Shown here: piece after piece, positions 29,723 through 38,947 of the stretch
Numbering within the stretch: position 1 is the stretch's first letter
Layout of the letters: each line of letters opens with the position of its first letter
Assembly: GCF_012273655.1 (NCBI RefSeq)
Contig: NZ_JAAWWP010000004.1
Span: 124,001-188,000 of the forward strand
Source: Streptomyces physcomitrii
Lineage (GTDB): Bacteria > Actinomycetota > Actinomycetes > Streptomycetales > Streptomycetaceae
Direction of reading: 5' to 3'
Length of the DNA: 64,000 nt
The notes under the pieces: model-generated
Told to the model about the DNA's origin: nothing
The model's database searches: none
Seen by the model: the letters and a program-made list of their open reading frames with translations, nothing else
Program-made: the position numbers and the translations under genes

Positions 29723-31861
29723 TCAGGCCTGACCGGCCTCGCGCATCTGGCGGAGTTCCTTCTTCATCTCGGAGACCTCGTCCCGCAGCCGGGCCGCGAT
29801 CTCGAACTGCAGGTCCGCCGCGGCGGCCCGCATCCGCTCGGTCATCTCCTCGATCTGCTGGGCGAGTTCGGCGGCGGGGGTGGTGGTGGGCGTGGTCTTG
29901 CCCGCCTTCGTCTTCCCGGCGGGCTTCCCGCCGTCCGCCCCGGCCTTGCCGAGCGCGGGCACCGGCGCCTTGGCCTTGCCGTTCGACGCCTGCCGGTAGC
30001 CGGTGCCGAGCAGCTTCTCGGTGTCGACCTGCTCGCGGGCGATGGTCGCCACGATGTCGTTGATCTTCTTGCGGAGCGGCTGCGGGTCGACGCCGTTGGC
30101 CGTGTTGTAGGCGATCTGCTTCTCCCGGCGCCGGTTGGTCTCCTCGATGGCCCGCTCCATCGCCGGGGTGATCTTGTCGGCGTACATATGGACCTGGCCG
30201 GAGACATTGCGCGCCGCGCGGCCGATGGTCTGGATCAGGGAGGTCCCGGAGCGCAGGAAGCCCTCCTTGTCGGCGTCGAGGATGGCGACGAGGGAGACCT
30301 CCGGCAGGTCGAGGCCCTCCCGCAGCAGGTTGATGCCGACGAGGACGTCGTACTCACCGGCCCGCAGCTCGCGCAGGAGCTCCACCCGGCGCAGGGTGTC
30401 GACGTCGCTGTGCAGATAGCGGACCTGGATGCCCAGTTCGAGGAAGTAGTCGGTGAGGTCCTCGGCCATCTTCTTGGTGAGGGTGGTCACCAGGACGCGT
30501 TCGTCCTTCTCGGTGCGGCTGCGGATCTCGTGCACCAGGTCGTCGATCTGGCCCTCGGTCGGCTTGACGACGACCTCCGGGTCCACCAGGCCGGTGGGGC
30601 GGATGATCTGCTCGACATGGCCGTCGGAGCGGGACATCTCGTAGCTGCCGGGGGTGGCCGAGAGGTACACCGTCTGCCCGATGCGCCCCTGGAACTCCTC
30701 CCATTTCAGCGGGCGGTTGTCCAGCGCGGAGGGCAGCCGGAAGCCGTGGTCGACGAGGGTGCGCTTGCGGGAGGCGTCGCCCTCGTACATGGCGCCGATC
30801 TGCGGGACGGTGACATGGGACTCGTCGATGACCAGGAGGAAGTCGTCGGGGAAGTAGTCGAGGAGGGTGTTCGGCGGGGAGCCGGGCAGGCGGCCGTCGA
30901 AGTGCATCGAGTAATTCTCCACTCCGGAGCAGGAGCCGATCTGGCGGAGCATCTCGATGTCGTAGGTGGTGCGCATGCGCAGCCGCTGGGCCTCCAGGAG
31001 CTTGCCCTGCTTCTCCAGTTCGGTGAGCCGCTCGCCCAGCTCCTTCTCGATGTCGCCGACGGCGCGCTCCAGGCGCTCGGGCCCGGCGACGTAGTGGGAG
31101 GCGGGGAAGACGTAGAGGTGGTCGTCGTCGCTGATGACCTCGCCGGTGAGCGGGTGCAGGGTGGACAGCGCCTCGATCTCGTCGCCGAACATCTCGATCC
31201 GCACGGCGAGTTCCTCGTACACCGGGAAGATCTCGATGGTGTCGCCGCGGACCCGGAAGGTGCCCCGGGTGAAGGCGAGGTCGTTGCGGGTGTACTGGAT
31301 GTCGACGAAGCGGCGCAGCAGGTCGTCCCGGTCGATCTCGTCGCCGACCTTGAGGGAGACCATGCGGTCCACGTACTCCTGCGGTGTGCCGAGGCCGTAG
31401 ATGCAGGAGACGGAGGCGACCACGACGACGTCGCGTCGGGTGAGCAGCGAGTTGGTCGCGGAGTGCCGCAGGCGCTCGACCTCCTCGTTGATCGAGGAGT
31501 CCTTCTCGATGTAGGTGTCCGACTGCGGGACGTACGCCTCGGGCTGGTAGTAGTCGTAGTACGAGACGAAGTACTCGACGGCGTTGTTCGGCAGAAGCTC
31601 GCGGAACTCGTTGGCGAGCTGTGCGGCCAGGGTCTTGTTCGGCGCCATGACCAGCGTGGGGCGCTGGAGCTTCTCGATCATCCACGCGGTGGTCGCGGAC
31701 TTGCCGGTGCCGGTCGCGCCGAGGAGGACGACGTCCTTCTCCCCCGCGGTGACGCGCTTCTCCAGCTCGGCGATGGCGGTGGGCTGGTCACCGCTGGGCT
31801 GGTAGGGGCTGACGACCTCGAAGGGCGCCACGGTGCGTTCGATCTGGGTTACGGGCCGCAT
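29723..31861 (-). CDS. uvrB: excinuclease ABC subunit B
   Basis: DNA-damage verification helicase of nucleotide excision repair. The 712-residue protein has Walker [14 protein letters not shown] (about residues 35-47), the beta-hairpin region [12 protein letters not shown] (about 98-109), helicase motif II DESH in [15 protein letters not shown] (about 340), SATPG (about 398), QTIGRAARN (motif VI, about 545), and a C-terminal UVR domain [20 protein letters not shown] that contacts UvrC. Start ATG 31861 ([10 protein letters not shown]) has GGTGG upstream. A Thr/Pro/Lys linker of about 40 residues precedes the UVR helix. No clear SOS box was seen. Confidence 0.97.
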   Translation of the reverse strand: MRPVTQIERTVAPFEVVSPYQPSGDQPTAIAELEKRVTAGEKDVVLLGATGTGKSATTAWMIEKLQRPTLVMAPNKTLAAQLANEFRELLPNNAVEYFVSYYDYYQPEAYVPQSDTYIEKDSSINEEVERLRHSATNSLLTRRDVVVVASVSCIYGLGTPQEYVDRMVSLKVGDEIDRDDLLRRFVDIQYTRNDLAFTRGTFRVRGDTIEIFPVYEELAVRIEMFGDEIEALSTLHPLTGEVISDDDHLYVFPASHYVAGPERLERAVGDIEKELGERLTELEKQGKLLEAQRLRMRTTYDIEMLRQIGSCSGVENYSMHFDGRLPGSPPNTLLDYFPDDFLLVIDESHVTVPQIGAMYEGDASRKRTLVDHGFRLPSALDNRPLKWEEFQGRIGQTVYLSATPGSYEMSRSDGHVEQIIRPTGLVDPEVVVKPTEGQIDDLVHEIRSRTEKDERVLVTTLTKKMAEDLTDYFLELGIQVRYLHSDVDTLRRVELLRELRAGEYDVLVGINLLREGLDLPEVSLVAILDADKEGFLRSGTSLIQTIGRAARNVSGQVHMYADKITPAMERAIEETNRRREKQIAYNTANGVDPQPLRKKINDIVATIAREQVDTEKLLGTGYRQASNGKAKAPVPALGKAGADGGKPAGKTKAGKTTPTTTPAAELAQQIEEMTERMRAAAADLQFEIAARLRDEVSEMKKELRQMREAGQA

Positions 31862-31924
31862 GAAGACCACCGTACGACCCCGCACCGACAACCGGCTCCC
31901 GGCGGCCTCGCGACCGGGGCGGGC

Positions 31925-32770
31925 TCAGCGCTGCGGGGTGCGGACCCGGGGCCGCTGGTGGGGTATGCGCCCGCCGGGGTTGACGGCGGACGGCAGGGTC
32001 TCGGGGCCCCGGCCGGGGCGTCCGACGCGCGGGCGGCCCATGACCCGCATCGGGTCGAAGAGCACGATCGCCCCGGCGAGCAGGAGGAAGCCGAGAGGGC
32101 CGATCAGCATCGGGGCGAGGAGGGAGGCGGGTGAGTCGCCCGCCGGGTCCGCGGCGGCCCCGTGGTCGTGCAGGCGCACGTCGACCGCGGCCATCCCGGT
32201 GTAGTGCATCCCGGCGGTCGCGAGGCCCATGGCGAGGCTGGCGCCGACGCTCCAGGCGAAGCCGCGCACCTGCCCGGCGGCCCAGAGCGCGGCGGTGGCG
32301 GCGCCGACCGCGATCAGCACCGAGGCGGTGACGAGGAGGGTGTTGTAGTCGATTCGCCCGTTCAGCCGTATGCCGGCCATGCCGAGGTAGTGCATGGAGG
32401 CGATGCCGAGGCCGGTGACCGTCCCACCGGTGAAAAGTGCGGTGCCGCGCGGGCCCCGGTAGCCGACGATGAAGATCCCGACACCGGTCATCACGACGGC
32501 CACCGCGAGGCTCGCGACCATGGTCAGCCGGTCGTAGGCGAGGGTGCTCTCCCGTACGTCGAAGCCCATCATCGCGATGAAGTGCATGGACCAGATCCCG
32601 GAGCCGATGGCGAGGGAGCCGAGGGCGAGCCAGCCGGCCCGGCGGCGCGGGGGCTCGGCCAGGGAGCGCACGGTGCACCGCAGCCCGAGGGCGCCGCCCA
32701 GGCAGCCCATCAGGAAGGCGACGAGGGGTGTGACGAGCCCGTAGCTGAATCCGTCGACCGTGCCGTGCAT
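31925..32770 (-). CDS. MHYT-domain membrane sensor
   Basis: A 281-residue integral membrane protein with seven predicted helices and three MHYT motifs: WSMHFIAMMGF (about residues 59-69), ASMHYLGMAGI (about 120-130) and AGMHYTGMAAV (about 185-195). MHYT domains are thought to bind copper and sense O2, CO or NO and are often fused to GGDEF/EAL domains; here there is only a short Arg/Pro-rich cytoplasmic tail. Start ATG 32770 with GGGGAG upstream; a CATAAT -10 candidate lies at 32864-32869 on the minus strand. Partner output protein is unknown. Confidence 0.88.
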   Translation of the reverse strand: MHGTVDGFSYGLVTPLVAFLMGCLGGALGLRCTVRSLAEPPRRRAGWLALGSLAIGSGIWSMHFIAMMGFDVRESTLAYDRLTMVASLAVAVVMTGVGIFIVGYRGPRGTALFTGGTVTGLGIASMHYLGMAGIRLNGRIDYNTLLVTASVLIAVGAATAALWAAGQVRGFAWSVGASLAMGLATAGMHYTGMAAVDVRLHDHGAAADPAGDSPASLLAPMLIGPLGFLLLAGAIVLFDPMRVMGRPRVGRPGRGPETLPSAVNPGGRIPHQRPRVRTPQR

Positions 32771-33049
32771 GCGCCGGTGCTCTCCCCTCCCGTCTCGCGC
32801 CTGGAGCCGCCGTCCCGTGCCTGCCCGCGGGTCCGCGGGCGGGGGGCCGTGGCCGAAACAGAGATTATGACCCGCCATCCGGGCCCCGAACGGTTTTCCG
32901 GCAAAGAATCACGGTGACTCCCCACTTGTGTCCCCGGAGTGACCAAAGGAGCGCCGGTCTTCAACCTGTGGCAATCCTGGACTGGCCGTCCGTTGACTCT
33001 CCGCTGCCACAGTCCCCCCGACCGTGAGGTTCAGACACGAGGAGTCGCC

Positions 33050-33958
33050 GTGCTAGTACGTGCAGTCGCCATCACGTCCGCCGCCGTCCTGGGAGCCACC
33101 GCACTGCTCCAGCCCCCGCTCCCGGCCCGGGCGTCCACGCAGACCTCCGCCGCGCGTCCGGCGGCCCCCGCCGCCACGGACAGAATCAGCGTCATCGCCC
33201 ACCGCGGGGCCTCCGGCTACGCCCCCGAGAACACCCTCGCCGCCGTCGACAAGGCGCACGAGCTGGGCTTCACCTGGGTCGAGAACGATGTGCAGCGCAC
33301 CAAGGACGGCGAGCTGGTCGTCCTGCACGACACCGACCTCAAGCGCACCACGAACGCGGAGGAGCTCTACCCCGGGCGCGCGCCCTGGAAGGTCGCCGAC
33401 TTCACCGCCGCGGAGATAGCCGGACTCGACGCGGGCAGCTGGTTCGGCGCCGAGTTCACCGGGGCGCGGGTGCCGACCCTCAAGCAGTACCTGGAGCGCG
33501 TCGACGAGAACCGGCAGAAGCTGCTCCTGGAGATCAAGGCGCCGGAGCTGTACCCGGGCATCGAGCGCGACATCCTGCGCACCCTGGACGAGGAGCACTG
33601 GCTCGCCGCCTCGGGCTCCTCCCGGCGGCTGGTGGTGCAGAGCTTCAGCGCGCCCTCGCTGCGCACCCTGCACGGCCTGCGCGGCGGGGTCACCACCGGC
33701 TTCCTCGGCACCCCCGCGGTCTCCGACCTCGGTACGTACGCCGAGTTCGCCGATCAGATCAATCCGACCGCCGCCACCCTGACCGCGGACTACGTCACCT
33801 CCGTGCACGCGGTGCACGGCGTCCACGGGCGGCCGCTGCACGTGTCCACCTGGACGGTGAACGACGCGGACACCACGCGCCGGGTCGCCGGCTACGGCGT
33901 GGACGGCATCATCACCAACGTCCCGGACACGGTGCGGGAGGCGCTGGAGTCCCGCTGA
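33050..33958 (+). CDS. secreted glycerophosphodiester phosphodiesterase
   Basis: Hydrolyses glycerophosphodiesters to glycerol 3-phosphate and an alcohol, outside the cell. The 302-residue protein starts at GTG 33050 (AGGAG 5 bp upstream) with a signal peptide ending near PARAS (residue 27). The GDPD TIM-barrel motifs are IAHRGASGYAPENTL (about 51-65, catalytic His/Arg), VENDVQRTKDGELVVLHD (about 79-96) and LLLEIKAP (about 160). The family is phosphate-regulated in streptomycetes, but I could not confirm a PHO box in the 279-bp upstream gap shared with the MHYT gene. A terminator follows. Confidence 0.92.
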   Translation: MLVRAVAITSAAVLGATALLQPPLPARASTQTSAARPAAPAATDRISVIAHRGASGYAPENTLAAVDKAHELGFTWVENDVQRTKDGELVVLHDTDLKRTTNAEELYPGRAPWKVADFTAAEIAGLDAGSWFGAEFTGARVPTLKQYLERVDENRQKLLLEIKAPELYPGIERDILRTLDEEHWLAASGSSRRLVVQSFSAPSLRTLHGLRGGVTTGFLGTPAVSDLGTYAEFADQINPTAATLTADYVTSVHAVHGVHGRPLHVSTWTVNDADTTRRVAGYGVDGIITNVPDTVREALESR

Positions 33959-33972
33959 CCGCGGACAGGTCA

Positions 33973-33997
33973 CGGCCCGGCGCGTCCAGCCGGGCCG
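33973..33997 (+). terminator. terminator of the glycerophosphodiesterase gene
   Basis: Perfect 9-bp arms CGGCCCGGC / GCCGGGCCG with a seven-base loop, 15 bp after the stop. Confidence 0.6.
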
Positions 33998-34076
33998 AGG
34001 CCGAAAACCGCTGTCCGCCGCCGTTCGACCCCGGCGGCGGTCCGGCGATGTCAGTGGTGGTCCGTACGGTGTCCGC

Positions 34077-34742
34077 ATGAACACCGAGAGGACTGCCGGG
34101 GCCCCGGCGGAGACCGGCACGGGCCCCGCGACGGGCACCGGGACAGGCGCGGCGCCGGACACCGGCGAGGGTGCCGGGCAGAGCGCCGGGCCGTGGGCGG
34201 CTAAGCGGCTGGTGTGGACGGTGGTCCGCACGGACATCGGCCCGCTGCTGCTCGCGGCCACCGAAGTCGGCCTGGTCAACGTGGTCTTCCATGCCTCGGA
34301 GCGGGTGCGCGGGAAGGCACTGGAGAGGCTGGCGGGCCGCCTCGGGATACCGCCGGTCCACGAGCCCGCCTCGCCGCTGCTCGCGGAACCGCTGCGCCAG
34401 CTCACCGCCTACTTCGCCGGTGAACTGCACGACTTCTCCCTGCCGCTCGACTGGCGGATGCTCGGGGGCGCCAGGGGGTTCAACAGGCAGGTGCTGGAAG
34501 CACTGGCGGCGGACGTGCCCTTCGGCAGCGTCGCCGGGTACGGGGATCTGGCGAGCCGGGTCGGCCGGCCGAGGGCCGCCCAGGCGGTGGGGATCGCCAT
34601 GGGCTCCAACCCGCTGCCGGTGGTGGTGCCCTGCCATCGCGTGGTGGAGAGCGACGGCGGCATAGGCGGCTTCGGCGGCGGACTGGAGACCAAACGCCAA
34701 CTGCTCGCCCTGGAAGGGGTACTTCCGCAGCCGCTGTTCTGA
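34077..34742 (+). CDS. ogt: methylated-DNA-protein cysteine methyltransferase
   Basis: Suicide repair protein that removes alkyl groups from O6-guanine. The 221-residue protein has a Thr/Gly/Ala-rich disordered N-terminus (about 40 residues), an Ogt-like N-terminal domain, and the C-terminal active site with the PCHRVV acceptor cysteine (about residue 183) preceded by a helix-turn-helix-like DNA-binding segment (GYGDLASRVGRPRAAQAVG, about 153-171). ATG 34077 is 6 bp after TACGGT, so it may be leaderless. Its location near uvrB adds to the repair character of the region. Confidence 0.92.
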   Translation: MNTERTAGAPAETGTGPATGTGTGAAPDTGEGAGQSAGPWAAKRLVWTVVRTDIGPLLLAATEVGLVNVVFHASERVRGKALERLAGRLGIPPVHEPASPLLAEPLRQLTAYFAGELHDFSLPLDWRMLGGARGFNRQVLEALAADVPFGSVAGYGDLASRVGRPRAAQAVGIAMGSNPLPVVVPCHRVVESDGGIGGFGGGLETKRQLLALEGVLPQPLF

Positions 34743-34747
34743 GCGCT

Positions 34748-34771
34748 GCCGCGCGCCGGGCCCCGCGCGGC
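34748..34771 (+). terminator. ogt terminator
   Basis: Perfect 8-bp arms GCCGCGCG / CGCGCGGC with an eight-base loop, directly past the ogt stop. Confidence 0.5.
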
Positions 34772-34917
34772 CGGACACCGGATGGCTGAAGAGGACGGAA
34801 GAAGACGGAAGAAGTCGGTAAGAGAGCGCGCGAGCGGACGCGCGCGGGCCGAAGGGGTTTGATCCGCGGGCGCGCCCGCCAGGGATGAGAGGAGGTCCCC
34901 GAGCGCGGAGGTGCGCA

Positions 34918-35823
34918 GTGCTGGAGCTTTCCGAGGAGGTGGGCGAGGCACTGGCGAGCGGACGGCCGGTCGTCGCCCTGGAGTCCACGATCATCGCGCA
35001 CGGGCTGCCCCGCCCGCGCAATCTCCAGGTCGCCCAGGAACTGGAGGCGGCGGTACGGGAGGAGGGCGCCGTCCCCGCGACCGTCGCCGTACTCGACGGG
35101 CGCCCCCTGGTCGGCCTCAGCAAGGCCGAGTTGGAGCGGGTGGCCAACGACGCCTCCGTACGCAAACTCAGTCACCGGGACCTGCCGCTCGCGAGGGCGA
35201 CGGGGGCGAGCGGCGCCACCACGGTCTCGGCCACCGCGCTGCTGGCCGCCCGCGCCGGACTCCGGGTGTTCGCCACCGGGGGGCTCGGCGGGGTGCACCG
35301 CGACTGGGTGCAGACCCAGGACGAGTCGGCGGACCTGGAACTGCTGGCGCGGACCCGGATCACCGTGGTGTGCGCGGGGGTGAAGTCCCTGCTCGACGTG
35401 CCCGCCACCCTGCAGCGCCTGGAGACGCTCGGGGTGGCCGTCGCCGGATTCGGCACCGACCGCTTCCCCGGCTTCTACGTGACGGACTCGGGCAGCCCCG
35501 TCGACTGGACCCTGCACACGCCCGCGCAGGTCGCCGAGGTCATGCGGGCACAGGACGACCTGGCGGCCCCGGACTCGGCGCTGATCGTGGGCAACCCGGT
35601 CCCCGAGGCCGAGCAGCTCGATCCGGCGGTGCACGCCCGCGCCCTGGCGGCCGCGCTCACCGCCTGCGCCGAGGAGGGCATCACCGGGCAGGCCGTCACC
35701 CCCTTCCTGCTCGGCCGTTTCGTCCGCGAGACCGACGGCGCCTCCCTGGAAGCCAACCTCGCCGCCGTACGCGGCAATGTCCGCCTCGCGGCCCGTATCG
35801 CGGTGTCCTGGTCGCGGCGGTGA
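34918..35823 (+). CDS. psuG: pseudouridine-5'-phosphate glycosidase
   Basis: Splits pseudouridine 5'-phosphate into uracil and ribose 5-phosphate, the second step of pseudouridine catabolism. The 301-residue protein has the PsuG motifs ALESTIIAHGLPRPRN (about residues 20-35, catalytic Glu/His region), ATGASGATTVSATALLA (about 98-114), VFATGGLGGVHRD (about 119-131) and CAGVKSLLDVPATLQRLETLG. It starts with GTG 34918 (GGAGG 6 bp upstream). The next gene, a PfkB kinase, overlaps its stop by four bases (GTGA), which matches the usual psuG-psuK pairing. Confidence 0.93.
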   Translation: MLELSEEVGEALASGRPVVALESTIIAHGLPRPRNLQVAQELEAAVREEGAVPATVAVLDGRPLVGLSKAELERVANDASVRKLSHRDLPLARATGASGATTVSATALLAARAGLRVFATGGLGGVHRDWVQTQDESADLELLARTRITVVCAGVKSLLDVPATLQRLETLGVAVAGFGTDRFPGFYVTDSGSPVDWTLHTPAQVAEVMRAQDDLAAPDSALIVGNPVPEAEQLDPAVHARALAAALTACAEEGITGQAVTPFLLGRFVRETDGASLEANLAAVRGNVRLAARIAVSWSRR

Positions 35824-36887
35824 GGGAGCGACCGCGGGGGGAAGCGGGAGCGGCCGGGGGCTCCGACGGGGCCGGGGGTTCCACGGGGCCCGGGGCCGCT
35901 GGTGGCTTCGCGGGGTCCCGTGGCTCGTCGGAGTCCGGTGGCTCCGCCGGGTCCGGTGATGTCGTCGAGTCAGGTGGCTCCGTCGAGTCCGGGGTCGGGG
36001 CCCTGCTGGTGCTCGGGGAGGTGGTCACGGATGTGGTGGCCCGATATCACGGTCCGCTGGCCTCCGGTACCGACACGGCTGCCGAGATCCGCACGCTGCC
36101 CGGCGGGGCGGGCGCCAATGTGGCCTGCTGGGCGGCGCGTTGGGGCTGCCCGCGGGTGCGGATGCTCGGCAGCGCGGGGGCGGACTCCGCGCACTGGCAC
36201 GAGAGCGCCCTGCGCGCGGCGGGTGTCGAGCCGCGGCTCGTCGTCCTGCCCGGGGAGCCGACCGGCACGGTGATCAGTCTGGTCGACGAGAGCGCCGCGG
36301 CGGAGCGGACCTTCCTCACCCAGAGCGCGGCCTCCCTCGGGCTGACCCCGGCCCACTGGTCCGCCGCGGAACTCGACGGCGTCGCTCATCTGCACCTCTC
36401 CGGCTATCTGTTCTTCTCCCCGACCTCGCGCGCGACGGTACGGGCCGCCCTGGCCTCGGCACGCGCACGCGGGGTACGGGTCAGCGTGGACCCCGCCTCG
36501 ACCGGCTTCCTCTCCGAACTGGGCGTGGACCGCTTCCTCGAAATGGTGGAGGGGGTCGAGGTCCTGCTGCCGAATCTGGACGAGGCCCGGCTGCTCACCG
36601 GACTTCCCGATCCGGCCGGTGCCGCGGCCAAGTTGAGCCGCCAGTTCCCGCTCGTCGTCGTGACCCTCGGTGCCGAGGGCGCACTCGTCGCCCAGGACGG
36701 CCGGGTGGCGCCCCGGGTGCCGGGAGAGCCCGCCGTCCCGGTGGACACCACGGGTGCCGGGGACGCCTTCACCGGGGCCCTGCTCGCGGCGCTGCTCGCC
36801 GGTGCGCTGCCGGTGGCCGCGGCGGCGGAGGGGTGCCGGGCGGGGGCACTTGCGGTGCGGCACACCGGAGGCCGGCCCGTGGTGTGA
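35820..36887 (+). CDS. psuK: PfkB-family kinase, probable pseudouridine kinase
   Basis: Likely phosphorylates pseudouridine (or another nucleoside/sugar) to supply PsuG. The 355-residue protein starts at GTG 35820, overlapping the psuG stop; no other ATG, GTG or TTG exists before the conserved core. Residues 1-62 are Gly/Ser-rich and built from an 18-bp DNA repeat (35921-35992). The PfkB core follows: LLVLGEVVTDVVARY (about 63-77), GGAGANVACWAARWG (about 95-109) and DTTGAGDAFTGALL (about 310-323) with the catalytic aspartate. The pseudouridine assignment rests on coupling to psuG; the kinase fold itself is certain. Confidence 0.82.
   Translation: MRERPRGEAGAAGGSDGAGGSTGPGAAGGFAGSRGSSESGGSAGSGDVVESGGSVESGVGALLVLGEVVTDVVARYHGPLASGTDTAAEIRTLPGGAGANVACWAARWGCPRVRMLGSAGADSAHWHESALRAAGVEPRLVVLPGEPTGTVISLVDESAAAERTFLTQSAASLGLTPAHWSAAELDGVAHLHLSGYLFFSPTSRATVRAALASARARGVRVSVDPASTGFLSELGVDRFLEMVEGVEVLLPNLDEARLLTGLPDPAGAAAKLSRQFPLVVVTLGAEGALVAQDGRVAPRVPGEPAVPVDTTGAGDAFTGALLAALLAGALPVAAAAEGCRAGALAVRHTGGRPVV
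35921..35992 (+). repeat. 18-bp tandem repeat inside the kinase gene
   Basis: Four imperfect 18-bp units, for example TGGCTCCGCCGGGTCCGG and TGGCTCCGTCGAGTCCGG, keep frame and encode six-residue GS-x-x-SG blocks (GSSESG, GSAGSG, DVVESG, GSVESG). The number of units could vary between strains. Confidence 0.8.
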
Positions 36888-37074
36888 GGAGAGCCCCGGG
36901 CCTGTGGAAAACCCGCCGTCTGTCCGATGGTCCGGCAAGCACACCCTCGTAAGAGCGGAGCGGAATGTCCCCTTTCCACAGGGCCGCCGCCGGACCCCGC
37001 CCCCGGCTGGCAGACTTGCCCGCCAAGCACGGATTCACCGTCCGCCCAGCTCACCTCAGTGCAAGGAGCCACAC

Positions 37075-38202
37075 ATGCCCATGGCCGGCAACCTGCGGAA
37101 GGTTGGCAGCCTCCGCGGGGTCGACAGCCTGCGGAAGGTGGCGCGCCTTGGCCGCAGAAAACCCCGGGTCGACCTCAGCCACCCGGCGCGCTCACCGCTC
37201 GGCTCGGCCGTCGTCAACTGCGTCACCTACCGGCACGGCATACGCCAGCCCGGGAGCAGCGACGTCACGGCCGCCGTCAAGCAGGTGCGCGCCCAGGGGG
37301 ACGGCTTCGTCTGGCTCGGACTCCACCAGCCCACGGTGCGGGAGTTCGAGGGAATCGCCGAACTCTTCGACCTGCACCCGCTCGCCATCGAGGACGCGGT
37401 CCTGGCACACCAGCGCCCCAAGGTGGAGCGGTACGGGCAGACCCTCTTCGCCGTCTTCAAGAGCTGCTACTACGTCGACCACGCCGAACTCACCGCCACC
37501 AGCGAGGTCGTGGACACCGGCGAGATCATGGTGTTCGTCGGCCACGACTTCGTCATCACGGTGCGCCACGGCCGGCACGGTTCACTGGGCCACGTCCGCG
37601 AGGAACTCGAGTCCAACCCGGAGCAGTTGGCCAAGGGACCGGCGACGGTACTGCATGCCATAGCCGACCACGTGGTCGACGACTACCTGAACGTCGTCGA
37701 ATCCGTCCAGGCGGACATCGACCAGGTGGAGACGGATGTCTTCGCCGAGGACAGCGCCGGGGTGGATCCGGGACGCATCTACCAGCTCAAGCGCGAACTC
37801 CTGGAGTTCAAGCGTGCGGTGGTCCCCCTCGCCCGCCCGCTCCAGGAACTCGCGAGCCGCCCCCTGAGCGTGGTGCAGCCCGAGATACAGGCGTACTTCC
37901 GGGACGTGGAGGACCATCTGCTCCGGGTGACCGAACAGGTCGCCGCCTTCGACGAACTGCTCAACTCCATACTCCAGGCACACCTGGCGCAGGTGACCGT
38001 CGCGCAGAACGCCGATATGCGCAAGATCACCGCCTGGGCCGCGGTCGTCGCCGTCCCCACGATGGCCTGCGGGATCTACGGCATGAACTTCGACCACATG
38101 CCCGAGTTGCACACCCGCTACGGATACTGGGTGACGCTCGGCGCCATCGCCCTGGTCTGCGCGGTGCTGTACCGGGGCTTCCGGAGGAACGGATGGCTGT
38201 GA
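37075..38202 (+). CDS. corA: CorA-family magnesium/cobalt transporter
   Basis: Homopentameric divalent-cation channel of the cytoplasmic membrane. The 375-residue protein has a basic N-terminus with a repeated LRKVGSLRGVDSLRKV pattern, a large cytoplasmic alpha/beta plus coiled-coil domain, and two C-terminal helices. The first ends in the selectivity motif YGMNF (about residue 343), the second is VTLGAIALVCAVLY. Start ATG 37075 has AAGGAG 6 bp before it. No metal riboswitch was recognised in the 187-bp upstream gap. It converges on a CBS-domain gene. Confidence 0.94.
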   Translation: MPMAGNLRKVGSLRGVDSLRKVARLGRRKPRVDLSHPARSPLGSAVVNCVTYRHGIRQPGSSDVTAAVKQVRAQGDGFVWLGLHQPTVREFEGIAELFDLHPLAIEDAVLAHQRPKVERYGQTLFAVFKSCYYVDHAELTATSEVVDTGEIMVFVGHDFVITVRHGRHGSLGHVREELESNPEQLAKGPATVLHAIADHVVDDYLNVVESVQADIDQVETDVFAEDSAGVDPGRIYQLKRELLEFKRAVVPLARPLQELASRPLSVVQPEIQAYFRDVEDHLLRVTEQVAAFDELLNSILQAHLAQVTVAQNADMRKITAWAAVVAVPTMACGIYGMNFDHMPELHTRYGYWVTLGAIALVCAVLYRGFRRNGWL

Positions 38203-38244
38203 GTTCGCCGTAGACCTCAGGACGCAGGTGTCAGGACGTGGGCG

Positions 38245-38664
38245 TCAGGCCTTGGCGTAGACGCTTTCCACCCAGCCCGCGAGCTGCTCCTCGGAGAGGT
38301 GCCCGGCGAGGTCCGCCTCGCTGATCATGCCGACGAGCCGCTTGTCCTGGATGACCGGAAGCCGCCGGATGCGATGGCCCTGCATCTCGCCGAGGACCTG
38401 GCTCACATCGGCGTCGGCCTCGACCCAGCGGGGTGTGCCCTGGGCCATGTCGCCGGCCGTGGTCCGGGCCGGGTCATGCCCCATGGCCACACAGCCGATC
38501 ACGATGTCGCGGTCCGTGAGGATGCCGCACAGCCGCTCGTTCTCGTCGCTGATGGGCAGGGCCCCCACATCGAGTTCGCGCATCAACTGGGCGGCGCGGT
38601 CCAGGGTTTCGTGGGCGGGGATCCAGCGGGCCCCCGGATGCATGATGTCCGCAGCGGTGGTCAT
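38245..38664 (-). CDS. CBS-domain pair protein
   Basis: A 139-residue stand-alone protein with two CBS domains. The first spans about residues 6-60 (ADIMHPGARWIPAHETLDRA, VGALPISDENERLCGILTDRDIV) and the second about 72-128 (RWVEADADVSQVLGEM, RIRRLPVIQDKRLVGMISEADL). Such pairs bind adenosine ligands and regulate partners; none is fixed here. The start ATG 38664 has GGGAGG 7 bp upstream. It is very common in streptomycetes, often linked to oxygen or energy stress. The poly-C/G tract lies 110 bp upstream and might affect its promoter. Confidence 0.9.
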   Translation of the reverse strand: MTTAADIMHPGARWIPAHETLDRAAQLMRELDVGALPISDENERLCGILTDRDIVIGCVAMGHDPARTTAGDMAQGTPRWVEADADVSQVLGEMQGHRIRRLPVIQDKRLVGMISEADLAGHLSEEQLAGWVESVYAKA

Positions 38665-38773
38665 GAACGGCCTCCCGGTCATCGGCAGCCGGCGCGGCGC
38701 GGGACACGTCGCAAGTCCCGGCCCCTTCATTGTGGGGGCGAGGCGGGGGACACGCACTTGCGGGCGGGGGGGA

Positions 38774-38918
<145 letters not shown>

Positions 38919-38947
38919 TCCACCCCCACGCACCCCCCACCCCCACC

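Noticed and set aside
32771..33049. PHO box upstream of the glycerophosphodiesterase gene
   Set aside because: Single GTTCA-like and GTGACC-like words occur but not as the 11-bp direct repeats of a PHO box.
36888..37074. Mg2+ riboswitch upstream of corA
   Set aside because: No M-box or ykoK-type conserved segment could be recognised; only a normal ribosome site.
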